Shown here: piece after piece, positions 7,080-14,712 of the stretch
Numbering within the stretch: the stretch's first letter is position 1
Layout: each line of letters begins with the position of its first letter
NCBI GenBank assembly: GCA_002407855.1
Contig: DHPF01000014.1
Span: 1-23,881 of the forward strand
DNA length: 23,881 nucleotides
Source of the DNA: Bacteroidales bacterium UBA5371
Lineage (GTDB): Bacteria; Bacteroidota; Bacteroidia; Bacteroidales; P3
Reading direction: 5' to 3'
Position numbers and translations under genes: made by a program
The notes under the pieces: model-generated
What the model saw: only the letters and a program-made list of their open reading frames with translations
The model's database searches: none
What the model was told of the DNA's origin: nothing

Positions 7080-8147
7080 CTACATTAAATATCGAAATGG
7101 AACTAATAACCATTCAAAGAACTTTTCAATGCCTGAGCGGTTCTTCCAATTCTCGTATTCAAATTCTTTTGTATATTTTATTGAGGCTTCAAAATGTTCT
7201 TTTAGTTGTTCTACTACCGAAGGCTCTTCTCCTATTAAAGCTAACTCGTATTGGTAACGAAAGCTTCTATAGTCAAAATTAGATGAACTAATAGAGAAAG
7301 TTTTATTATCAACCATAAAACCTTTTGAGTGGAGATTTCCAAGCAAATAGAATCTTATTTGAACCCCTCCTTCATAAAGTTCGCCTAAGTATTTTCTGCT
7401 AACTATATCAACCAACCTAACATCAGAATGAAATGGTATAATAATGGTAACCTTAACTCCTCTTGCAACTGCCTCACAAAGCTTACGCCTTAGCCTATGC
7501 CCAGGTAGAAAATAAGGACTTTCTATTATTACTTCTTCCGTTGCTCTATCTATCATCATTTGATAATATCGCTTTATTGCTTGATGATATGGGTTAGGAA
7601 CGTCTTGCACTAAAACCCAAGAATCGTAGTATTGATTTCTCTTATAGCTCTTCTTGGATAAGGTGTATTTGTTATATGTACGAAAACTCTCATTAAATGA
7701 ATATCTAAATAGTTTTGTGAGTTCAGAGTTATCTATTCTAAGGTTGAGTTCTCGCCAACTAATTGAATAAGCAGTTAGATTAGATGATCCTATATAAGTT
7801 ATTTTATTATCAATTATAAGTATCTTCCTATGATTGCGACAATGGTTCTTTTTAAAGAATGCCCTTGCAAGTTTTATCTTTCTATACACTCTTAGATCAA
7901 CTCCATATTGAGTCATTGGTTCATAAAAAGAAGTATCAGAATTACTACCCCAGCCATCAATTAATACCTTTACTTTAACTCCTTGCCTTGCTTTTTCAAT
8001 AAGTGCGATGCGAAACTTCTCTCCAATTGAGCCTGTTCCAAAGCGAAATGTTTCTAAGAAAATACATTTCTTTGCCTCTTCTATATCTTTGAGCATATCA
8101 TTATATAGGACAAGGTTGTCGTTATATATTTGGTATTTATTCTCCAT
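7080..8147 (-). CDS. Phospholipase D-like / cardiolipin synthase-type protein
   Basis: A 355-residue PLD-superfamily protein from ATG 8147. A longer reading from ATG 8216 or TTG 8237 adds up to 30 residues unlike the family, so the internal ATG is chosen. Two HKD motifs are intact: HRKILIID (106-113) followed by GSSN, and HSKGFMVD (273-280) followed by SSSN. These supply the two catalytic histidines that transfer phosphatidyl groups or hydrolyse phosphodiesters. Classical cardiolipin synthases have two N-terminal membrane helices; none is visible here, although basic and hydrophobic patches (for example residues 89-101) could contact membrane. The likely role is cardiolipin synthesis or phospholipid turnover, but nuclease activity cannot be excluded. 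The sigma-54 activator starts 73 nt downstream on the same strand. Confidence 0.85.
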   Translation of the reverse strand: MENKYQIYNDNLVLYNDMLKDIEEAKKCIFLETFRFGTGSIGEKFRIALIEKARQGVKVKVLIDGWGSNSDTSFYEPMTQYGVDLRVYRKIKLARAFFKKNHCRNHRKILIIDNKITYIGSSNLTAYSISWRELNLRIDNSELTKLFRYSFNESFRTYNKYTLSKKSYKRNQYYDSWVLVQDVPNPYHQAIKRYYQMMIDRATEEVIIESPYFLPGHRLRRKLCEAVARGVKVTIIIPFHSDVRLVDIVSRKYLGELYEGGVQIRFYLLGNLHSKGFMVDNKTFSISSSNFDYRSFRYQYELALIGEEPSVVEQLKEHFEASIKYTKEFEYENWKNRSGIEKFFEWLLVPFRYLM

Positions 8148-8308
8148 AAATAGAGTTTGTTTAGCAGTATGATTAAAATTAATATATAATACGACCTTTG
8201 AGATGTTTTGTTGCATAAAAGTCAATAAATAAAACAAAATAGCCCATTTAATTATAGGGTTTTAGATGAAAATTAAAGCGAAAAACAATAAAAAAGTGAA
8301 GATAAGTT

Positions 8309-8337
8309 TTGTAGTTATAAAAATAGTTGTAATTTTG
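8309..8337 (+). promoter_or_regulatory. Promoter of the tRNA-Ser/tRNA-Pro unit
   Basis: TTG (8309-8311), 18 nt, then TAATTTTG (8330-8337), an exact -7 box. tRNA-Ser begins 24 nt after it. Confidence 0.7.
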
Positions 8338-8360
8338 CACGACCAATTCTGAAAGGGATT

Positions 8361-8449
<89 letters not shown>

Positions 8450-8471
8450 AGAAGAATTGATAAAAAAGATT

Positions 8472-8546
8472 CGGGGTGTAGCGTAGTCCGGTTATCGCGC
8501 CAGTTTTGGGAACTGGAGGTCGCAGGTTCGAATCCTGCCACCCCGA
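8472..8546 (+). tRNA. tRNA-Pro (anticodon TGG)
   Basis: A 75-nt tRNA with acceptor CGGGGTG/CACCCCG and discriminator A. The anticodon arm CCAGT-TTTGGGA-ACTGG gives TGG (proline), and the T arm is GCAGGTTCGAATCCTGC. It lies 23 nt after tRNA-Ser, so it is cotranscribed. Confidence 0.95.
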
Positions 8547-8547
8547 C

Positions 8548-8577
8548 AAAAAGGGAATCAAAAGGATTCCTTTTTTT
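8548..8577 (+). terminator. Intrinsic terminator between tRNA-Pro and tRNA-Arg
   Basis: Stem GGAATC (8554-8559) / GATTCC (8565-8570), extended by a G-T wobble and five A-T pairs (8548-8552 with 8572-8576), then T to 8577. It sits one base after tRNA-Pro and 10 nt before tRNA-Arg. Confidence 0.75.
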
Positions 8578-8587
8578 ATCAATAACG

Positions 8588-8661
8588 GGTTGAGTAGCTC
8601 AGCTGGATAGAGCAACTGCCTTCTAAGCAGTAGGTCGTGGGTTCGAATCCCGCCTCAATCA
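8588..8661 (+). tRNA. tRNA-Arg (anticodon TCT)
   Basis: A 74-nt tRNA with acceptor GGTTGAG/CTCAATC (one G-T pair) and discriminator A. The anticodon arm ACTGC-CTTCTAA-GCAGT gives TCT (arginine AGA/AGG), and the T arm is GTGGGTTCGAATCCCGC. No separate promoter is visible; transcription must pass the terminator at 8548-8577 or start within tRNA-Pro. Confidence 0.95.
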
Positions 8662-8669
8662 CAAAAAGA

Positions 8670-8713
8670 AAGAACGCAGAGTGTTAATATGTAATGCTTT
8701 GCGTTCTTGTTTT
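8670..8713 (+). terminator. Intrinsic terminator after tRNA-Arg
   Basis: A 12-bp stem with one G-T wobble, AAGAACGCAGAG (8670-8681) / CTTTGCGTTCTT (8697-8708), followed by GTTTTT. Confidence 0.75.
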
Positions 8714-8817
8714 TATATTAGCACAACTCTTGCATAATATTTCCCTACAATATAATTGATAATTAATCCCGAAATCTTATCTTATAATTAGAGAAATAAT
8801 AAGAAATCTGATAATAT
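8714..8817. other. Non-coding, AT-rich, nothing recognised
   Basis: Part of the 317-base gene-free stretch 8662-8978. Apart from the two terminators and the 21-bp array in that stretch, I see no ORF, promoter or RNA structure here. Confidence 0.5.
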
Positions 8818-8901
8818 CAAGTTTTAATTTACTGAGATTTGATTCTAATTTATTAAAACTTGATTCTATTTTATTAGAATTTGATTCTAATAATCGCTAA
8901 T
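8818..8901 (+). repeat. 21-bp-period repeat array B
   Basis: Units start at 8818 (degenerate, CAAGTTTTAAT...), 8839, 8860 and 8881, in exact 21-bp register. The last three begin TTGATTCTA. A degraded further unit starts at 8902 (TTGGATTTAAT). The array lies between the two facing terminators of tRNA-Arg and the lipoprotein gene, not next to a visible promoter. Confidence 0.75.
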
Positions 8902-8921
8902 TTGGATTTAATTGAAACAAA

Positions 8922-8952
8922 AAAAGAGCTAAACTGATTATTTAGCTCTTTT
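8922..8952 (-). terminator. Intrinsic terminator of the lipoprotein gene
   Basis: Perfect 12-bp stem, arms 8922-8933 and 8941-8952 (AAAAGAGCTAAA), 7-nt loop. On the minus strand it runs into a T-tract. It lies 26 nt after the stop codon. Confidence 0.85.
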
Positions 8953-8978
8953 CTTGATTAGTAAACTAACCTATCTAT

Positions 8979-9500
8979 TTATAATCCATAAGACTTTGCA
9001 GTAAATGAACCTGCGAAAGGTTGAGCATATTTTGTAATTGTATCAAAGTTTAATCCATTAGCAATGGATTTTGTAACTCCTGTTCCAGAGAATGTTCCAA
9101 CAATTTTATCTGCTGAATACTCTGTTATGTTTAGTACTCCAAATATAGAAACAAAAGCTTGGTCTGCATCACCTGTTGGATAATAAAGAAAGATATTTTC
9201 TGCACTTCCAATACTTCCAATGTTAGCCAAGGCGGTCAATAAATCTGTCCCTACTCCAAGAGTATAAGTTCCAGTTTTAATTGTGGTTGGTTTGAAAGCA
9301 ATAGAAACTGAATTTGCCATACCAACATCTGTTGATGCAATTATTGTTTTGTCTCCTTGTTTTGTGAAAGTTGCCATTGGGAAAGTATGTTGCTTTCCTC
9401 CAATTGTTGCTTCCACTTTCCCTGTTACTTCTTCTGTGTTTTCGCAAGAAAAAAAGAATAAGGGTGTCAATAACATTAAGAATATTAAAATCTTTTTCAT
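8979..9500 (-). CDS. Small predicted lipoprotein of unknown function
   Basis: A 173-residue protein with a lipoprotein signal: MKK, a hydrophobic core, then FFFSC with the lipidated Cys at residue 19 followed by Glu-Asn. It is therefore likely anchored in the outer membrane or on the cell surface. The mature part is rich in Gly, Thr and Ser with alternating hydrophobics, suggesting a small beta fold. It begins with a segment (TGKVEATIGGKQHTF) similar in style to small Bacteroidetes lipoproteins of the DUF6252 type; that assignment is only a guess. It is monocistronic with a near-perfect promoter and its own terminator, and divergent from mreC. Confidence 0.85.
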   Translation of the reverse strand: MKKILIFLMLLTPLFFFSCENTEEVTGKVEATIGGKQHTFPMATFTKQGDKTIIASTDVGMANSVSIAFKPTTIKTGTYTLGVGTDLLTALANIGSIGSAENIFLYYPTGDADQAFVSIFGVLNITEYSADKIVGTFSGTGVTKSIANGLNFDTITKYAQPFAGSFTAKSYGL

Positions 9501-9529
9501 TGTGTTTGGGTTTTTAAATTAATTTGTTG

Positions 9530-9560
9530 CAAAACTAATACATTTTTTATTTATGACAAA
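9530..9560 (-). promoter_or_regulatory. Consensus Bacteroidetes promoter of the lipoprotein gene
   Basis: On the minus strand: TTTG (9560-9557), exactly 19 nt, TAGTTTTG (9537-9530). Both boxes and the spacing match the consensus. Start codon is 29 nt downstream. Confidence 0.8.
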
Positions 9561-9569
9561 ATTTCTTCC

Positions 9570-9577
9570 TACTTTTG
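9570..9577 (+). promoter_or_regulatory. -7 element of mreCD
   Basis: TACTTTTG, an exact -7 box 22 nt upstream of the mreC ATG. No good -33 box; that region overlaps the divergent lipoprotein promoter. Confidence 0.55.
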
Positions 9578-9599
9578 CAGAATAATACAAACATTGTTT

Positions 9600-10430
9600 A
9601 TGCACAATCTTATTAGATTTTTAAAGCGATACTCCTATATTTTCTTATTTTTATTCCTTGAAGGCTATGCTATATATATAATAGCTCAGAATTCATACTT
9701 TCAGTCTTCTGCCATAACTTCTTTTGCTAACGAGGTCGCAGGAAGGATAAACTCAAAAACATATAGCATATTTCATTATTTCAATTTAGCCTCCTCCAAT
9801 GAGGCTTTGGTAAAAGAAAATGCAAGACTAAAAGCACAAATAGCCAACTCCTATGTTAAATATCAGCATAAAACCTTCCAATATCAAGATACAATATATA
9901 AGCAACAATTTGAATACATTGACGCAAAAGTTATTCAAAAGACCATTACAAAAAGGAATAATTACTTTATGCTTAATAAGGGTAAGATGCATGGGGTTAC
10001 CAATAGCATGGCCGTAATCTCACCCACAGGAATTGTTGGTGTGGTTGTAAATGTGTCTAATAACTTTTCTTTGGTAATGAGTGTTCTACATCAAGACTCC
10101 CGACCTAATGTTAAGAATTCAAGAACAAAGATTTCTGGTACCTTAATTTGGGAAGGTGGAAACTATTCTAAGGGTACAATTATTGATATTCCTTCTTCAA
10201 TTCCTCTTAAAATAGGAGATACTATAATTACAAGTGGTTTCTCCCAAGATTTTCCCGAAGGAATTTTAGTGGGTACAATTAAACAATACGATAAAGATAA
10301 AGGTACAGGTTTCTATAATGTAGATATTAAGTTTTCAGTAGATTATAACAAATTAGAGTATGTTTATATTGTAAAGAACTTTTTTAAGGAAGAACAAAAA
10401 CAACTCACAAAAGATATTAAGAATGAATAG
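9600..10430 (+). CDS. mreC: Rod shape-determining protein MreC
   Basis: A 276-residue bitopic membrane protein of the elongasome, which links cytoplasmic MreB to periplasmic peptidoglycan synthases. The ATG at 9600 is preferred over the TTG at 9594. It has a short basic N-terminus, one membrane helix (about 11-28), a coiled-coil segment around residues 60-92 (SNEALVKENARLKAQI), then the beta-rich MreC core with MHGVTNSMAVISPTGIVGVV and the later GDTIITSGFS...PEGILVGTI motif. Length is normal for the phylum. mreD overlaps its end by 8 nt. The usual upstream mreB is not present here. Confidence 0.93.
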   Translation: MHNLIRFLKRYSYIFLFLFLEGYAIYIIAQNSYFQSSAITSFANEVAGRINSKTYSIFHYFNLASSNEALVKENARLKAQIANSYVKYQHKTFQYQDTIYKQQFEYIDAKVIQKTITKRNNYFMLNKGKMHGVTNSMAVISPTGIVGVVVNVSNNFSLVMSVLHQDSRPNVKNSRTKISGTLIWEGGNYSKGTIIDIPSSIPLKIGDTIITSGFSQDFPEGILVGTIKQYDKDKGTGFYNVDIKFSVDYNKLEYVYIVKNFFKEEQKQLTKDIKNE

Positions 10431-10947
10431 AAAGACCTTAATTGGATTTATCCATTTTATTTTAATAGCAGCCTTCCAAATCTTTATTCTTAATGGGGTG
10501 GAAATCTTTGGATATTTTAATCCTATGATATATATTTGGTTTATCCTAATGCTCCCTACCAATACTCCAAAATGGCTTTTATTAGTCCTTTCTTTTGTGA
10601 TGGGATTTACAATAGATATATTTGCAGGTCAGCTTGGCTTTCACGCAGCAGTACTTACTCTTATTGGATTTATAAGACCTATATTTATTAAATTCTTTTT
10701 TTCTGCCAAAGATTTAGAGACTTCTTTACGTCCATCTATATCAGAGATGGGATTAAATGCCTTCCTGCCTTATATTGCAATTTTAGTTTTTATACATCAT
10801 TTCCTATATTTCACTATTGAGATATTTAGCCTCTCAGAATTTTTCTATACATTTCTCCGAATTATTTGCAGTTCAATAGCAACAATATTAATAATTCTTC
10901 TTTTTGATTATTTATTTATAAGACAAAAAGGTAAATCTACATATTGA
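10423..10947 (+). CDS. mreD: Rod shape-determining membrane protein MreD
   Basis: A 174-residue integral membrane protein with about five hydrophobic helices, starting inside the end of mreC, which implies translational coupling. The internal FVMGFTIDIFAGQLGFHAA stretch is typical of MreD (TVGFALDLF...GFHA in relatives). It works with MreC in cell elongation. In most rod-shaped Bacteroidetes the operon continues with pbp2 (mrdA) and rodA; here it ends 11 nt before a convergent gene. Confidence 0.9.
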   Translation: MNRKTLIGFIHFILIAAFQIFILNGVEIFGYFNPMIYIWFILMLPTNTPKWLLLVLSFVMGFTIDIFAGQLGFHAAVLTLIGFIRPIFIKFFFSAKDLETSLRPSISEMGLNAFLPYIAILVFIHHFLYFTIEIFSLSEFFYTFLRIICSSIATILIILLFDYLFIRQKGKSTY

Positions 10948-10958
10948 TTAACCTAAGT

Positions 10959-12086
10959 TTATTTATGTATATTATCTACTGGGTTGGCGTAGATTTTAAG
11001 AAAGATGTTTTCTAATTCTAAGTACTCACCTTCTATTTCTTTTAATCCTTGGTGCATATAATCTTGAAATTCTGCCTTCTCTTTTGGGTTGTAGAAAGCT
11101 TCATAACGATAGGATTTATTTAGTAAATCGTGGGCTATGTAGTTGGTGTTAAAGAGTTGATAGTTCTTATATATACGTTTGTCTATTATTTTGGCAAGTT
11201 GTAAGAACTTTTCATTTTTTTCAAAGCTATCACAATATTCCAATTCTGCCTTTGTGATAGGTTCAGTTACAGCAAAATGTACCTTACCTTTGTATTGCTG
11301 AATTCCTGTTAAAATGCTGTTGAGGTCTTCATTAGGTGCTTTCTCATATTTCTGATATGAGGATACGTATAACTCTGCTGTCTTCAAGAAATCACAAGGT
11401 TCGTATTGATAGGATATGGATATAGGGGTGATATTTAGCTCCAATAGATTGTCCACAAAGGGCTTTTGACTGCTTAGAGAGAACATTTTCAAGACTGCCA
11501 TTTCAGTTTTATCATCTCCATTTTTTGTTCTGCCATTGCGTTGTGCTATCCAAACAGATTGTTTTTTCTCTTGGATTGCATATCGCATATATGAGGATAC
11601 ATCCATTGAATTTTTATAAAAGTCTCTTATGTTTCCACCTCTTATGATTCTAAACATCTTGTTCATCTTACCTATATCTATTACTATTTCTCCTTTCATA
11701 AGGTTGCTCCCGAATGTGATTTCGCAGGTGTCTAATTGGTTTTGATGAAGTTTAATGTTTAAGAGAGCAGAATCTAATGTTATATCTCTGTGATTGGAGA
11801 TAAACATATTTCGCCTATTGTCTAAGTAGAGTTCTTTTATTCCGCTATATGTTAATTCCTTTATGCTATAATCAACTATTTTATTAATAATTGGGTACAT
11901 AAAGTCTGCTTGGAATTGTTTGATGGTTTGTATTTGGAGGATTTCTTTTTTATATGATTCTATTTTTTTCTCTGGAAATAGGGTTTTAATTATTATTGGA
12001 AAGTATTCATTATTAACTAATCGTTTTATTGCTAAGGGAACTTCGCTATCGTTATAAGGTCTTATATCTTCAAATCTACTATTCAT
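10959..12086 (-). CDS. Glycerol-phosphate-type acyltransferase, Bacteroidetes family
   Basis: A 375-residue protein related to PlsB/PlsC-type acyltransferases. The putative catalytic block is ISNHRDITLD (96-105) and a later block IAQRNGRTKNG takes the place of the FPEGTRS substrate motif. The usual motif is NH-x4-D; here the spacing from His99 to Asp105 is five residues, so either Asp101 or Asp105 is the partner. No membrane helix is evident. The acyl acceptor is unknown. It is the last gene of the five-gene minus-strand operon, 15 nt after the acyl-CoA ligase homologue, an arrangement suggesting the ligase activates an acid that this enzyme transfers. Confidence 0.8.
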   Translation of the reverse strand: MNSRFEDIRPYNDSEVPLAIKRLVNNEYFPIIIKTLFPEKKIESYKKEILQIQTIKQFQADFMYPIINKIVDYSIKELTYSGIKELYLDNRRNMFISNHRDITLDSALLNIKLHQNQLDTCEITFGSNLMKGEIVIDIGKMNKMFRIIRGGNIRDFYKNSMDVSSYMRYAIQEKKQSVWIAQRNGRTKNGDDKTEMAVLKMFSLSSQKPFVDNLLELNITPISISYQYEPCDFLKTAELYVSSYQKYEKAPNEDLNSILTGIQQYKGKVHFAVTEPITKAELEYCDSFEKNEKFLQLAKIIDKRIYKNYQLFNTNYIAHDLLNKSYRYEAFYNPKEKAEFQDYMHQGLKEIEGEYLELENIFLKIYANPVDNIHK

Positions 12087-12101
12087 ATATGGGGATTGCT
12101 T

Positions 12102-13394
12102 CTATTTTCTTTTGTCTATAAACTTTATTGGCTTACGATTAGCTTCGGGATATTGTTTTTGGCGTATTGTTTCAATGCTTTCAAACTTAATATCTGGACT
12201 TACTCTTAAACGAGCTCTGAATCTATCTTTGAGGTCTTTTATCTTTCCTTGAACTTCCGATTTGGAGCCTACATAAACAAGTATATGGTCGGTTCCCAAC
12301 TCCGAAGAGCTTACCTCTACAATGTAATTCTCCACATAGTCTATGTTATCTAATACATCAAAGATTGAAGCAGGATAAAGAGTTGTTCCTTTCAGTTTAA
12401 TCATTTGGTTCTTTCTGCCTTTGATTGGACTTATTCGCATTGTGGTTCTTCCACATAAGCAAGGTTCGTAATGAAATCGTGCTATATCACCTGTTTTGAA
12501 GCGAACAAGTGGCATTGCTTCTACTCCTAAGGTTGTAACTGTTAGTTCTCCGTATTCTCCTTCTTTTACTATGTTATTATTATCATCAAGTAGTTCGCAT
12601 ATTATTAGTTCTGGATGATGATGTCCGCCTTTTCCTTGCTTGCATTCGCAAAAGCTGGTGCTCATCTCTGTTGAAGCGTAGGTTGAATAAAGCTCTATAT
12701 CCCATTTCTCTTTGATTTTCTTTCCTAATAAGTTTAATGAGAAATCGTCTTCTCTTAAATTCTCTCCAATACATACAGCTTTGCGTATGCTTGAATTACG
12801 ATAGTCAATATCATTTTGCTCTGCGTAGTTTATTATTTTTAGGATAAACGACGGAACACATATTATGGCATTGGGCTTTATTCTTTTGATTGTGTCCCAT
12901 TGTAACTCTGGCATTCCATTACCTACACGAATAACCCCTGCTCCCATCTCCCTTATTCCTAAGCAATAGGCATAGCCTGCCATAAAGCGTTTGTCTAAGG
13001 TTGTCATTAGTTGATATACTTCTTTGCTTTGTCCGCCAGCACAAAGAAAGGATATATATTCATTATAGGTTAATCGCTTTAAGTCCTTTTCGGTTAGGGC
13101 AAAAGTTGTTGGGTCGCTAAGAGTTCCAGAGGTTGTTATGTAGTCTATTAGTTTTGATTTATCTACACAAAGAAAGTCTTCGTTGTGTTTTTGAAGGTCT
13201 TCCTTGGTTGTAAAAGGTATGTGCTGAAGGTCTTCAAGCAATTTAATTTTATTAATGTCTATCTTGTTTTCCTTAAACATCTTTTTGTAAAACGGAGAAT
13301 GAAGATTGGTATAACTTAGCATTTCTTTGAGCTTAGCCTCTTGAAAAGTCTTTATGGCTGATAGGGGTTGAAATTCAATCTCTGGATACTTCAT
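12102..13394 (-). CDS. Phenylacetate-CoA ligase-like adenylate-forming enzyme
   Basis: A 430-residue member of the ANL superfamily, PaaK-like branch. The phosphate-binding loop reads TTSGTLSDPT (88-97), the A5 motif YASTEM (239-244), and the A7-type TGDIA (301-305), followed by a C-terminal domain with GRKNQMIKLKG at the hinge. A Cys/His cluster, C249-x-C251, H258-H260 and C312-x-C314, looks like the zinc site known in PaaK-like proteins. Such enzymes activate carboxylic acids as acyl-adenylates and then CoA or other thioesters. There are no phenylacetate catabolism genes nearby, so a biosynthetic aryl or fatty acid substrate is more likely. It is in an operon between the hydrolase (43 nt) and the acyltransferase (15 nt). 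Confidence 0.85.
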   Translation of the reverse strand: MKYPEIEFQPLSAIKTFQEAKLKEMLSYTNLHSPFYKKMFKENKIDINKIKLLEDLQHIPFTTKEDLQKHNEDFLCVDKSKLIDYITTSGTLSDPTTFALTEKDLKRLTYNEYISFLCAGGQSKEVYQLMTTLDKRFMAGYAYCLGIREMGAGVIRVGNGMPELQWDTIKRIKPNAIICVPSFILKIINYAEQNDIDYRNSSIRKAVCIGENLREDDFSLNLLGKKIKEKWDIELYSTYASTEMSTSFCECKQGKGGHHHPELIICELLDDNNNIVKEGEYGELTVTTLGVEAMPLVRFKTGDIARFHYEPCLCGRTTMRISPIKGRKNQMIKLKGTTLYPASIFDVLDNIDYVENYIVEVSSSELGTDHILVYVGSKSEVQGKIKDLKDRFRARLRVSPDIKFESIETIRQKQYPEANRKPIKFIDKRK

Positions 13395-13437
13395 TATATT
13401 TTCTTTTTAATCTGTTTTGTGTAATTATATTCTTGTT

Positions 13438-14307
13438 TTATAGGAATTTGTTTTTGCTTAACCAATCTTTTAAAATTAAATTCCAGTCTTGGCTCTGCGT
13501 TGTTTTGGTCTTAAACATCCCAAATCCATGTCCTGCTTTCTCAAAAAGGAGAAACTTAGTAGGAATATTTTTCTTTATTAAAGAGTTATTTAAAGCAACG
13601 CTATTTCGGTAATCTACAACATTGTCATCTTTGGCTGCCAAAAGGAAAACAATAGGCATATCATCGGGAATATGTTTTTCCAAAGAGAGTTTATCTTTTA
13701 ATTCTTCGGAAGTATTTTTACCTAATAAACTTTTACGTGATTTTTTATGTGCTATACTATCTTGCATCGAAACAACAGGATATATTGGCATAATGAAATC
13801 AGGTCTTAAACTTACCTTTGTGTCTATTCCTTTCTTCAACAAAAAGCTTTCATTAGAATACACTCCTGCCATTGTTACCAAATGTCCTCCTGCTGAAAAT
13901 CCAATTAAGCCTAATTTATGGGGATTTATCTTAAACTTTGCGGAGTTCTCTCTAACTATTTGTATTGCCCTTTGCATATCTTCTATCATGGCAGGGTGAT
14001 GATTTCCTCTGAGGGCAACCCTGTAACGAAGCACAAATGCTGTAACACCAATACTTTGAAACCACTGAGCAACCTCATAACCTTCTGTTTTCATAGCTAA
14101 ATGACTATAACTCCCACCAGGGCATATTATTACGCAGGTTCCATTTCTCAAACTATCCTTAGGAAAATAGGCAATAAGCTCTGAACGAGAATGCTTGTGA
14201 GATTTTGTTATCTGTGCATCTTTCCAAAGTTTTATTTTAGTGCCTTTTGCCTCTAAGGAAGAGGAAAAAAGAATAAAACAAAGACAAAATAGTATGTATT
14301 TTTTCAT
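13438..14307 (-). CDS. Secreted alpha/beta hydrolase (esterase family)
   Basis: A 289-residue protein with a Sec signal peptide (about 1-20, ending SSSLEA|K). It has an esterase/lipase-type alpha/beta hydrolase fold: oxyanion segment CPGGSY (62-67), nucleophile elbow GFSAGG with Ser138, an acid in AAKDDNVV (Asp228) and His260 in AGHGFG. The closest fold relatives are BD-FAE and acetyl-xylan-esterase-like hydrolases that remove acyl groups from sugars; the substrate here is unknown. Its position between a radical SAM enzyme and an acyl-CoA ligase suggests it trims or deacylates the operon's product in the periplasm. It starts 19 nt after the small unknown gene. Confidence 0.85.
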   Translation of the reverse strand: MKKYILFCLCFILFSSSLEAKGTKIKLWKDAQITKSHKHSRSELIAYFPKDSLRNGTCVIICPGGSYSHLAMKTEGYEVAQWFQSIGVTAFVLRYRVALRGNHHPAMIEDMQRAIQIVRENSAKFKINPHKLGLIGFSAGGHLVTMAGVYSNESFLLKKGIDTKVSLRPDFIMPIYPVVSMQDSIAHKKSRKSLLGKNTSEELKDKLSLEKHIPDDMPIVFLLAAKDDNVVDYRNSVALNNSLIKKNIPTKFLLFEKAGHGFGMFKTKTTQSQDWNLILKDWLSKNKFL

Positions 14308-14326
14308 TCTAAATAGTCTTAGTAAT

Positions 14327-14704
14327 TTAGTTTAGAGGGATAATTTTCTTTATTTCTTCAAAAGATAGTTGCCTATATTTGGGGTTCTTAAACTCATTAT
14401 CAATATAATCAAAACTTACTTCAAAAAATTCTTCATCATAGAAAGAAAGCACCGAATTAGTATTGGGATTGCATTCAATGTAAATAATGTCATTTCTATC
14501 AAAGCCTTTTTTCTCAATAATTTGTTTTAAGATTAGGCTTGAATTATATGTTATTGACGTTCCTGTATTTTCTTGATAGAGTTCTGTAACAATAATAACC
14601 TTCTTTTTATTATAATCCGCTATCTTCAATCCACATCTCCCTCTTACTTCCCATTGGCCAACAAAATCAAAGATTTCATCATAATATTTCTCTGGAACCT
14701 TCAT
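14327..14704 (-). CDS. Small conserved-looking protein, function unknown
   Basis: A 125-residue soluble protein without signal peptide, membrane helix or cysteine pair. I do not recognise a named family. The core has a strand-rich segment KKVIIVTELYQENTGTS followed by a helix (SSLILKQIIEKK) and a strand DIIYIECNP, then an acidic, aromatic C-terminus. It is an alpha/beta protein of the kind found as small accessory proteins. It starts 8 nt after the radical SAM stop and ends 19 nt before the hydrolase start, so it is part of the operon; codon use looks like its neighbours. Confidence 0.75.
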   Translation of the reverse strand: MKVPEKYYDEIFDFVGQWEVRGRCGLKIADYNKKKVIIVTELYQENTGTSITYNSSLILKQIIEKKGFDRNDIIYIECNPNTNSVLSFYDEEFFEVSFDYIDNEFKNPKYRQLSFEEIKKIIPLN

Positions 14705-14712
14705 ATAAATCC

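Noticed and set aside
8148..8237. Longer N-terminus for the PLD-like protein
   Set aside because: The extra residues do not look like the family and the longest reading starts at TTG; ATG 8147 fits the usual N-terminus.
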